DNA of 41,064 nucleotides from CAZART01 sp964487555 (GTDB lineage Bacteria > Bacteroidota > Rhodothermia > Rhodothermales > VXPQ01): assembly GCA_964487555.1 (NCBI GenBank), contig CAZART010000041.1, positions 1-41,064 on the forward strand, given 5' to 3'. Within the stretch, counting starts at the first letter, position 1, and each line of letters starts with the position of its first letter. The notes below the pieces were generated by a model. The model did not search any database. It was not told where the DNA came from and saw only the letters and a list, made by a program, of their open reading frames with translations. Below are positions 24,174 to 31,116 of the stretch, one piece after another. Both the position numbers and the translations under genes were made by a program.

Positions 24174-25316
24174 ATGAGTAAACACGGAAAAGTTCTGGTC
24201 GCGATGAGCGGAGGCGTTGATTCGTCGACCGCCGCCGTTATGCTCTCTGAAGAGGGTTACGAAGTGATCGGAATTACGATGAAGACGTGGGACTACGCGA
24301 GCAGCGGCGGCCATGACGGCAAGGTTGTGGGATGCTGCACGCTCGAGTCCATGAACGACGCCCGGTCCGTAGCCCTGAAGTACGACTTTACGCACTTCAT
24401 TGTCGACATCCGGGAGGAGTTCGGCGAGTGGGTAATCGACACCTTTACGAGCGAATATCTCGCAGGGCGCACGCCGAATCCGTGCGTACTATGCAATACT
24501 CACATCAAGTGGGAGGCCTTGATTCGACGAGCCGATAAGCTCGGGTGTGAGCATATCGCCACGGGTCACTACGCTCGCCTTCGCGCAGACGAGATAAGCG
24601 GGCGAACGATTTTGATGAAAGGACTTGACGTTCGCAAGGACCAGAGCTACGCACTCTGGGGAGTGTCGCAGTCTAATCTGGCGCGCACGATCCTTCCAAT
24701 CGGCACGTACGAAAAGCAAGAGATTCGGCGAATGGCTTCGGATTTCGGATTGAACCGCGTGGCCGACAAGCCCGACTCGTACGAGATTTGCTTCGTCCCG
24801 GACAACGATTACCGGCGGTTTCTCAAGGAGAGAGTGGAAGGCCTGGAGGAACGTGTTTCCGGTGGCGAATTCATCACCTCCGACGGCACTGTGGTCGGAC
24901 GACATGAGGGATATCCGTTCTACACCATCGGACAGCGGAGAGGGCTCGGGCTCGCGCTTGGTGAACCCATGTATGTCACCGACATCGATCCGGAGACGAA
25001 CGCCATTACCGTCGGGCCGCGCCATCAACTTCTTGCCCAAACGCTTTCGGCGCGCCAGGTAAACATGATCAAATATCCGCGCCTCGACGAGGAACGCCCG
25101 GTGGAAGCGAAAATTAGATACAACGATCCGGGAGCGCCCGGTCTCGCGTGGCAGGAGGATGCGGACGAGATTCGCGTCGCATTTGCGAAACCGCGCCGTG
25201 CTATTACGCCGGGACAGTCCGTAGTCATCTACGAGGGCGAAGACGTAATCGGGGGTGGGTGGATCCAGCAGGTGGGTGAGCCGAACCAACGGCTCGCGCA
25301 GCAAATCGCCCAATAA
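24174..25316 (+). CDS. mnmA: tRNA-specific 2-thiouridylase MnmA
   Basis: This enzyme thiolates U34 of Lys, Glu and Gln tRNAs, using ATP and a relayed persulfide. The 380-residue sequence has the PP-loop SGGVDSS (12-18), catalytic Cys104 in PNPCVLCN and the second Cys206 in YEICFVPDND, GHYARL, KDQSYALWG, and the C-terminal beta-barrel domains (FYTIGQRRGLG). An insert GGHDGKVVGCCTLES after the first lobe is typical of Bacteroidota-type MnmA. Its last ~60 bases recur just after the stop. Confidence 0.95.
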   Translation: MSKHGKVLVAMSGGVDSSTAAVMLSEEGYEVIGITMKTWDYASSGGHDGKVVGCCTLESMNDARSVALKYDFTHFIVDIREEFGEWVIDTFTSEYLAGRTPNPCVLCNTHIKWEALIRRADKLGCEHIATGHYARLRADEISGRTILMKGLDVRKDQSYALWGVSQSNLARTILPIGTYEKQEIRRMASDFGLNRVADKPDSYEICFVPDNDYRRFLKERVEGLEERVSGGEFITSDGTVVGRHEGYPFYTIGQRRGLGLALGEPMYVTDIDPETNAITVGPRHQLLAQTLSARQVNMIKYPRLDEERPVEAKIRYNDPGAPGLAWQEDADEIRVAFAKPRRAITPGQSVVIYEGEDVIGGGWIQQVGEPNQRLAQQIAQ

Positions 25317-25320
25317 ACTC

Positions 25321-25371
25321 GGTGGGTGGATTTACTACAGGGCGAGTCGAACTTCGATGAACAGCAACTTT
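25321..25371 (+). repeat. Copy of the mnmA 3' end
   Basis: Bases from 25321 repeat the mnmA tail from 25254, at an offset of 67 bases. The first 11 (GGTGGGTGGAT) are identical, and GGGTGAGCCGAAC in the gene matches GGGCGAGTCGAAC downstream, with a shared CAGCAA later. The copy begins five bases after the stop codon. Confidence 0.75.
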
Positions 25372-25393
25372 CATATTCCGTTGAGGCTCAGTG

Positions 25394-25693
25394 ATGCGCA
25401 TTCTGGTGGTCCTTTTCACCTTTAGTCTACTTTGTATCGGCTGTACGTCGACGCAGCGAAACGACGACGGAGACATCCTGGAGGGGACCGGTACGGTGCA
25501 GTATATCGAGTTAGAAGGTGGGTTCTATGGCATTGTCGGTGATGACGGCCGTCAGTACGACCCCGTAGATCTCGATGACGCCTTCAAGGAGGACGGGCTT
25601 CGTGTCCACTTTCGAGCTCGCGCCGTTGAGGACATGGCAAGCATCCGCATGTGGGGAACCATCGTGAATCTCGTCTCCATCGAACGCATCTGA
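25394..25693 (+). CDS. Small lipoprotein, putative single-domain OB-like fold
   Basis: A 99-residue precursor with lipobox LCIGC, then a polar linker and a compact beta-rich domain: GTVQYIELEGGFYGIVGDDGRQYDPVDLDDAFKEDGLRVHFRARAVEDMASIRMWGTIVNLVSIERI. The pattern of a strand, GGFYGIVGDDG, and a final V-x-I-x-x-I strand is familiar from small envelope lipoproteins of unknown role in Bacteroidota and archaea. I take the ATG at 25394 rather than the GTG at 25391. It follows mnmA after 77 bases, which include the mnmA tail copy. Confidence 0.75.
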   Translation: MRILVVLFTFSLLCIGCTSTQRNDDGDILEGTGTVQYIELEGGFYGIVGDDGRQYDPVDLDDAFKEDGLRVHFRARAVEDMASIRMWGTIVNLVSIERI

Positions 25694-25707
25694 GGGGCGG
25701 AGGCAGG

Positions 25708-25740
25708 TTGTAATCGTCCTGTAATGGTCCCGTCATATTT
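25708..25740 (+). promoter_or_regulatory. Possible Pho-box-like site: three 11-bp direct repeats
   Basis: TTGTAATCGTC, CTGTAATGGTC and CCGTCATATTT follow each other with an exact 11-base period at 25708, 25719 and 25730. The first seven bases of each resemble the CTGTCAT half-site of PhoB boxes, and OmpR-family regulators generally bind 10-11 bp direct repeats. A TTTACACT at 25748-25755 could be the -10 region. The site lies between the small lipoprotein gene and the unknown gene at 25918. Confidence 0.45.
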
Positions 25741-25804
25741 CAATCCCTTTACACTTTCGATCGACCATTCGCTGCATTCCGGGTACAAGAAAACATACCC
25801 GCTG

Positions 25805-25832
25805 ATGAGCGAGGGATAGGTCTCTCGCTCAT
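25805..25832. terminator. Stem-loop, terminator or leader hairpin
   Basis: ATGAGCGAG (25805-25813) and CTCGCTCAT (25824-25832) form a perfect 9-bp stem with a 10-base loop, followed by TTTGCGTTT. It could end transcription from the mnmA/lipoprotein side, or lie in the leader of the gene at 25918 if transcription starts at the Pho-like site. Confidence 0.55.
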
Positions 25833-25917
25833 TTGCGTTTATACCTACGCTCGGAGCCGGAGCCGTTCTGGTGCTGAGATCCTACGCGAAGTACGATACG
25901 AAGTAGTGGAGGTACAC

Positions 25918-26349
25918 ATGGCGTGGTACTCGATAGATATGCCGGAAGAAAGCGTCACCGATGGCGGATATCACCGGTTTTGCAGGCAGTTCCAGAAGGC
26001 ATTCATCGGCGCCGGCGCGCCGCCGGATCTGGCGTTATTCGCCTGCCGAAACGGTACTTCAAGCGGCCGGCGGCTCTATTTGACGCCGTGCAGTCCGGGG
26101 TACCTCCCTGATCTGGTTCAGTGCTACGGGGCGGAGCCGTGCGCGGTACCCGAGCCGGGTGCGGTTACGCTCGTATACGGCGTTCCCGGGGCCAAAGCAC
26201 TCCTTTCCGTTCAGGACGATTCCAGCGTTCCGGCCGGACAGCGCGAAGGACATCCGGCATCGAGCAACATTTCGACGGCTCGCAAAATGCGCGATCGGCC
26301 GACGATCTACCCGTTCTCGCAGACCCGTCAGGTCGCCTCCAACGGATAG
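25918..26349 (+). CDS. Uncharacterised protein, 143 aa
   Basis: The ATG at 25918 has an excellent Shine-Dalgarno (GTGGAGG, five to six bases upstream), which is rare in this window and supports a real gene. The first ~100 residues look structured (AWYSIDMPEESVTDGGYHRF, FQKAFIGAGAPPDLALFA, LYLTPCSPGYLPDLVQCY, AVTLVYGVPGAKALLS), while the last 40 are Ser/Arg-rich and disordered-looking. I do not recognise a named family. It is the first gene after the Pho-like repeats and precedes a response regulator by 245 bases. Confidence 0.6.
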   Translation: MAWYSIDMPEESVTDGGYHRFCRQFQKAFIGAGAPPDLALFACRNGTSSGRRLYLTPCSPGYLPDLVQCYGAEPCAVPEPGAVTLVYGVPGAKALLSVQDDSSVPAGQREGHPASSNISTARKMRDRPTIYPFSQTRQVASNG

Positions 26350-26352
26350 TAA

Positions 26353-26365
26353 CGTTATGATAACG
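26353..26365. promoter_or_regulatory. Small palindrome, possible operator
   Basis: CGTTATGATAACG is a perfect 6-bp inverted repeat around one base, located directly after the stop of the unknown gene and about 230 bases before the response regulator. It may be a protein-binding site; there is no other evidence. Confidence 0.3.
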
Positions 26366-26594
26366 CACGAGGGACTTGCTTCCGTCGAGACGTAACTTCG
26401 TTTGACGTGAAAGGCCGTAACATGGATCAGGCAAGATGCAGGGCGCATTCGTACGGGATGCGGTTCGGCCGACCTGCCCGTTCCGGGTTCGCTCATTTAC
26501 GTATGCCGCTCATAGAATCTAAGCAATCAGGTCGCCCGCCATGTATAACGCGCCGGCAACACTCACGAGTGGGCCGAAATCATCCCGTCACACA

Positions 26595-27332
26595 ATGAAC
26601 TCCTCCGATACGAAACTGAAGAAGCTGCTTATTGTCGAGGACGATCCGGAGCTTAGCACTGGACTCCTGTTGTATCTCGAATCCCAAGGTTTTGATGTAA
26701 CGCTCGTCAACGACGGCGAAAAAGGACTCCAGCAGGCCATTTCGCTTCCCGGCTTCGATCTCATTGTGCTCGACGCGAAGCTGCCGAGTCGCAGCGGATT
26801 CGACGTGCTGCGAGAGGCTCGTTCTCGGGGTGTCAGTACGCCTATCCTGATGCTCACGGGGTTAGGCGGCCACGACGATAAGATGCGCGGGTTTGAGCTT
26901 GGAGCGGATGATTATTTGACCAAGCCGTTTTCGACGGAAGAGCTTCTGGCAAGAGTTCAGGCGATTCTTCGGCGGACGCAGCAAGAGACCGACGACGCCA
27001 CGGGCGTCTTCGACGTCGGGGGTATTCGCGTGGATCTGGGAGACAGACGGATCACGCGGGACGGCGAGCCGATCTCGCTGACGGATCTGGAGTTCAGGCT
27101 GCTGCGCTACCTCATTATGCATCGCGGACGTACAGCCACGCGCGAGCAGATACTGCGGGACGTGTGGGGGCTTCCGAGCGACGTGGAGACGCGCACGATC
27201 GATCGCCACGTAAACGCCCTTCGGAAGATCATGGATGGGGAGGACGAGGATAGCTGGCCGATCAAAAGCGTATATGGAATAGGATACAAGCTGGTTGGAG
27301 CGGAACGAGTCGGCCAAAAGGCCTCCGAGTAG
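26595..27332 (+). CDS. OmpR/PhoB-family response regulator (orphan)
   Basis: A 245-residue two-component regulator. The receiver domain (about 10-125) has the acidic pair in LLIVEDDPEL, phospho-acceptor Asp60 in FDLIVLDAKLP, the Thr of MLTGL and Lys in YLTKPF. The C-terminal winged helix (about 145-240) has ISLTDLEFRLLRYLIMHRGRTATREQILRDVWG, RTIDRHVNALRKI and IKSVYGIGYKL. The ATG at 26595 is preferred; the frame is open to an ATG at 26541. No histidine kinase is nearby. It faces a second regulator of the same family across a repeat array. Confidence 0.92.
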   Translation: MNSSDTKLKKLLIVEDDPELSTGLLLYLESQGFDVTLVNDGEKGLQQAISLPGFDLIVLDAKLPSRSGFDVLREARSRGVSTPILMLTGLGGHDDKMRGFELGADDYLTKPFSTEELLARVQAILRRTQQETDDATGVFDVGGIRVDLGDRRITRDGEPISLTDLEFRLLRYLIMHRGRTATREQILRDVWGLPSDVETRTIDRHVNALRKIMDGEDEDSWPIKSVYGIGYKLVGAERVGQKASE

Positions 27333-27380
27333 CCGCCCGGTCCGCCCTGAAGGTGCCGGGGTGATGGAGAAGGTGCGGTT

Positions 27381-27620
27381 TCCCGTCGTTGCGAAGTCAA
27401 TGCCGTCCTTGAATAGTCAATGCCGTCGTTTCGAAGTCAACGCCGTCGTTTCGAAGTCAATGCCGTCGTTGCGACGTCAATGCTGTCGTTGCGAAGGCAA
27501 TGCTGTCGTTGCGACGTCACTGCCGTCGTTGCATAGTCAATGCCGTCCTTGCATAGTCAATGCCGTCCTTGCATAGTCAATGCCGTCGTTGCGAAGTCAC
27601 GGCCGTCCTTGCATAGTCAA
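27381..27620 (+). repeat. Twelve 20-bp tandem repeats with exact period
   Basis: Twelve consecutive units of exactly 20 bases, starting at 27381 and every 20 bases to 27601, with consensus TGCCGTCGTTGCGAAGTCAA. TGCCGTC at the start and GTCAA at the end are nearly constant, and most changes fall at positions 8 and 11-15 (GCGAA, GCATA, GAATA, TCGAA, GCGAC). There are no spacers. After it, two worn units on GAAGAACGG follow. The array sits between two convergent response-regulator genes. Confidence 0.97.
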
Positions 27621-27730
27621 GAAGAACGGAAAGCGTCGTCAAGAAGAACGGCGAGAAGAACTGAAAATCCGGTCGAGCCTGGACGGATGCATACGGGAAG
27701 CGGCTGTCATCGCATGTGTCCCGGAAGGAG

Positions 27731-27786
27731 CCGGATATTCGAAGCGCCTGGGTCGATTCGTCGATCCAGGCGCTTTCGATATTCGG
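27731..27786. terminator. Long stem-loop, bidirectional terminator between the response regulators
   Basis: Left arm 27731-27751 (CCGGATATTCGAAGCGCCTGG) and right arm 27766-27786 pair over about 21 bases with few mismatches; the inner CGCCTGG/CCAGGCG part is perfect. The loop contains a further TCGA..TCGA pair. It lies 24 bases past the stop of the leftward regulator and would act on both strands. Confidence 0.75.
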
Positions 27787-27809
27787 ATGGTTCGGCTAGA
27801 CGGTGAGCG

Positions 27810-28511
27810 TCAGCTCTTGAATCGGTAGCCCAGCCCGTACACGGTTTCGATGTGTTCGGGTTCATTGGGATCGTTCTCGATCTTCTTGCGAACCGACGCG
27901 ATGTGGCGATCGACGGTACGCGTGATGATCTCCTGCTCAATCCCCCAGACGTCGCGAAGAAGCTGCCGTCTCGTGACGGTTCTTCCGCGGTTCTGGATCA
28001 AATAGCGAAGGATGTCGAATTCGAGGGCCGTGAAGTTGACCGCCTCGTCTTCGTTAGCGGCTTCATGCGTCGTGAAGTTGATTTCTACGTCGCCGATCCG
28101 GTAGACGCTCATAGGCGCCTTGTCGGGCGGCTGGGTTCGGTGGAGGATCGCCTTCACGCGGGCAGCGAGCTCTTCCGCATTAAACGGCTTAGTCACGTAA
28201 TCTTCGGCACCGAGACCGAAGCCTTTCAAGATATCCTCTTGCTCCCCCTTGGCCGTCAGCATCAAAACAGGGGCCGTCACTCCTATCTCCTGGCTCTCTT
28301 TAAGAACTTCAAAGCCGTTTTTCTTGGGCAGCATTATGTCGAGAAGGATGATATCGTATTCATTCTCGCTGATCTTGCCCGTGGCCTGCTCGCCATCGGT
28401 GGCAAGGGATACGTCATAGCCCTTCAGCTCGAAAAAGTCCTGGAGACCCATCCCGACGTCCTGATCGTCTTCGACGATGAGCATCCTAAAGGTCTGCGCG
28501 GTTGTGTCCAT
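27810..28511 (-). CDS. OmpR/PhoB-family response regulator (orphan)
   Basis: A 233-residue regulator. The receiver has LIVEDDQDVG, phospho-acceptor Asp58 in YDIILLDIMLPKKNG, VLMLTAKGE and the Lys of YVTKPFNAEEL. The winged helix is VNFTALEFDILRYLIQNRGRTVTRRQLLRDVWG, RTVDRHIASVRKKIE and HIETVYGLGYRFKS. No kinase gene adjoins it. Its 5' region to the PIG-L gene (28512-28656) probably carries its promoter. It is clearly a relative of the other regulator here but not a recent duplicate. Confidence 0.92.
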   Translation of the reverse strand: MDTTAQTFRMLIVEDDQDVGMGLQDFFELKGYDVSLATDGEQATGKISENEYDIILLDIMLPKKNGFEVLKESQEIGVTAPVLMLTAKGEQEDILKGFGLGAEDYVTKPFNAEELAARVKAILHRTQPPDKAPMSVYRIGDVEINFTTHEAANEDEAVNFTALEFDILRYLIQNRGRTVTRRQLLRDVWGIEQEIITRTVDRHIASVRKKIENDPNEPEHIETVYGLGYRFKS

Positions 28512-28656
28512 ATTAAAGGGTACCTGCTCTATAGTCGGTGAATCACGGTCTTACGAATGCCCCTCTCTCGAGGAGGCGAGTTAATATATGCAGGGCCCAG
28601 CCATTTTGAAACGCCTAACGGCCGTCTTGACCCATGCATCCGGATGGCCGCGCCCG

Positions 28657-30942
28657 TCAAGGGGCGTCCGGCGAGGTGGAGACGAGGGGTAAGCTGATCA
28701 TGTTTGCGAACGCCTTGTACGCTCCCGGATGGAATATCTTTAATTGTCGATACCAGACAAGCGCCGTATACAGGTAGGTACCCTCGCCGTAATCGGCAAG
28801 AAGCATAGAACCCTCGAGAGGGCGTTCTCCCGGATCGTGCAGGCTCACGAGCTCCAGATACCGGTCATCATAGCTCTCGGGGAAGTACAGCCCGCGTTCC
28901 TGCACCCACCCGGTCCACGTTTCCGGGCCGAGCTCATTGGGGCGGTGGAAGAGGTCGTGGTCGGGTACAAGAATCGACACGGGAGCGTCCTCTCGCGTCA
29001 CCCGGTCTCGTCCCAGAACCAGTCGATAAGGAGCGAAGTTTCCCGGATCGTTACCAGTGGAAGCAAAAGGATCGGAGTCGCCCTCGTTCCATTCGAATGT
29101 TTTGTGGTAGTTCACGATCAGATGCCCGCCGCTGCGCACCCAATCGAGCAGGGCATCGTTGTGAGCACGCAGATCGTCGCGCACCAGGTAGGCGCGTATA
29201 TCGACGACGATGGAATGCAAACCGTCAAAGCGCCCCTCAGCGAGAGCCGTCGAGTCGAGCATCACGTGCGGCACGCCGAGCTCCGTCAGTGCTCGGTCGA
29301 GCGTGTTGTCGTAGCTCTCGACGACGCCGACGCGGAGTTGTCGGGGAACTTCTACGTCAAAGACGCGGGCAGGGAGAAAGGCATCGACGGTTGCGGTACC
29401 GAGCACGGCGGGTGATGCAATGCCACTCAGCGCAACCGTATACGCACCCGTCGGCGGGTCGGAAGGCAGCATGGCAGATACGGAATCGAGCCGCGGCGAC
29501 GACCGGGCGAGCGAGACCGTCGTCTGTTGCTGATCGAGGACGCCCCGGTCCTCATCGTGCGATACGGCGATCGTGAGCGTAAGCGATTCGATCTCGGGAT
29601 CGAACGTCTGCACCCGATAGGCGAGCCTATTCTTCCCGGCCTTGAGGCGGACAACATCGGAGACCGTCTCGAGCAACACTGCAGGCGCTATCTCGACATC
29701 GAGATAATCGGCGGATTTCAGCGTCTCTCCGCGCACGTCGTACAGCGCGACGCCTATCGGGGAGTGGTTGGTGGGCCGAGCATATTGATAGATCTCCTTC
29801 GGGGTTGTCGGTGTGAAATCCGCCGGAATCGGCAGACGAACCGGCCCAGGCGTGTCTCCTCGAATCACGATCGACGTGTCGATCATCCCGAAGAAACGAA
29901 GACGGGCAGGGAGTTCGGGAAATGCGGCCGTATCCCAGTGCACGCGGACCGTTTCTCCCGGCACGTAGATGCTGTCGGCGATCGTGATAGCCGCCGCCGG
30001 AAGCGCTCGAACGCGTCCCGAATCGATCCAATAGCTGAGATCCGGATCCGCCGTACGATTTGGAGGGAGATTTGCGGCGAGATCATCATCTCCCAGCGGA
30101 GCGTTCGTGGCGGAGCGGAGCAGGTTGAAGTAGGTCTCCGTCCATCCGCTGATGCGCTCTGCGAATCGGTCCATCCCCTGTGAAGCATGCTCGTACAGGG
30201 CGCTGCCGGCCATCTCGGCGTACGTCATTCCGATTTCGGCATCGCGCTCTCCCACCGGCACGCTCACGTCGTGCGTTCCGTCGGAGCTCCACAGCCTGAG
30301 AAAGAGCCGCTTCGGCTGCCAGACGTCGACGCCTTCTTCTTGCATCTGCTCCGGCTGGTACGTAGAATCCGCGGCCAGCGCGAAGGCATCGTACGCGGAA
30401 ACGCCCACGGCTTGATGATGACCATGCTGTCGATTCGATCCGACGGTCGTCGTGTCGTGGTTGGTGAAGAGGACGTCCGGCTTCAACTTTCGGATGAGAT
30501 ACACGAGCTGCGAGGTGACGTGATCGCGCCCTCCCCATCGTTCGTAGGTTTCGCCGGCGGATTTCGAGTAGCCGAAATCGTTGAAATTCAGGAAGTAGAC
30601 CTGCGTCCCGAGGCGGCGTGCCGCCCGCTCCGTTTCGCGCGTCCGAATGGCGCCAAGCTCTGCGTAGAGCTCCGGACCGATCTCGTTCTGGCCGCCTTCC
30701 CCTCGAGTAAAGATCACGGAATAGGTGATCGCGTCCTTCGCATGGCGGTAATAGGCCAGCGTGCTGCCGTCTTCGTCGTCGGGATGTGCCGCCAGGTTCA
30801 TGACTACGAGAGGCGCGGTTGTCGGGACGTTCGTTTGAGCGGCGGCCGAATGCGGCGCAGCAGCCGGCGCGGCGTGCGTCAGCAGCATCGCCGCGAGGAG
30901 AATCCACATGTTCAACGCGCGGATGAGGCGGATGAGGGTCAT
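28657..30942 (-). CDS. Exported PIG-L (LmbE-like) deacetylase with C-terminal ThuA/GATase1-like domain
   Basis: A 761-residue exported protein. After a signal peptide (MWILLAAMLLTHAAPAAA) comes a PIG-L domain with the zinc motif AHPDDE (52-57), RGEGGQNEIG, RTRETERAARRLG, NFNDFGYSKS and LFTNHDT...HGHHQAVG. PIG-L enzymes usually remove acetyl groups from N-acetylglucosamine-type substrates. The middle ~300 residues look like beta-sandwich domains, and from about residue 540 a class I glutamine-amidotransferase-like fold follows (LRVGVVESYDNTLDRAL, GLHSIVVDIRAYLVRDDL, WVRSGGHLIVNYHKTFEWN). This fused architecture recurs in Bacteroidota. Substrate not determinable. Confidence 0.88.
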   Translation of the reverse strand: MTLIRLIRALNMWILLAAMLLTHAAPAAAPHSAAAQTNVPTTAPLVVMNLAAHPDDEDGSTLAYYRHAKDAITYSVIFTRGEGGQNEIGPELYAELGAIRTRETERAARRLGTQVYFLNFNDFGYSKSAGETYERWGGRDHVTSQLVYLIRKLKPDVLFTNHDTTTVGSNRQHGHHQAVGVSAYDAFALAADSTYQPEQMQEEGVDVWQPKRLFLRLWSSDGTHDVSVPVGERDAEIGMTYAEMAGSALYEHASQGMDRFAERISGWTETYFNLLRSATNAPLGDDDLAANLPPNRTADPDLSYWIDSGRVRALPAAAITIADSIYVPGETVRVHWDTAAFPELPARLRFFGMIDTSIVIRGDTPGPVRLPIPADFTPTTPKEIYQYARPTNHSPIGVALYDVRGETLKSADYLDVEIAPAVLLETVSDVVRLKAGKNRLAYRVQTFDPEIESLTLTIAVSHDEDRGVLDQQQTTVSLARSSPRLDSVSAMLPSDPPTGAYTVALSGIASPAVLGTATVDAFLPARVFDVEVPRQLRVGVVESYDNTLDRALTELGVPHVMLDSTALAEGRFDGLHSIVVDIRAYLVRDDLRAHNDALLDWVRSGGHLIVNYHKTFEWNEGDSDPFASTGNDPGNFAPYRLVLGRDRVTREDAPVSILVPDHDLFHRPNELGPETWTGWVQERGLYFPESYDDRYLELVSLHDPGERPLEGSMLLADYGEGTYLYTALVWYRQLKIFHPGAYKAFANMISLPLVSTSPDAP

Positions 30943-31116
30943 AATTACGATGTTATTATTTCAGCGTGAGCCGTTGCGTCCGACCGGATCGGCTGGGATC
31001 GGGTTCCTCGGGTATGAAGTTACAGCACCGCAACCCGATTCACGAGATCCGTGTGCATGCGGCGGTAGTTCGCCCCCCGCGCAAGCGATCATCAGAGCCA
31101 TTACGTAGCCCACCAT

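Noticed and set aside
27295..27576. Plus-strand frame that reads the 20-bp array as CRRFEVNAVVSKSMPSL-like repeats
   Set aside because: The 20-base period is not a multiple of three, so the peptide repeat only returns every three units, and there is no start signal; treated as non-coding.
27381..27620. CRISPR array
   Set aside because: Units are contiguous without unique spacers, the unit is too short and no cas genes are near.
30187..30969. 260-codon plus-strand frame opposite the PIG-L gene
   Set aside because: Antisense shadow; the minus-strand protein carries the AHPDDE motif and a signal peptide.
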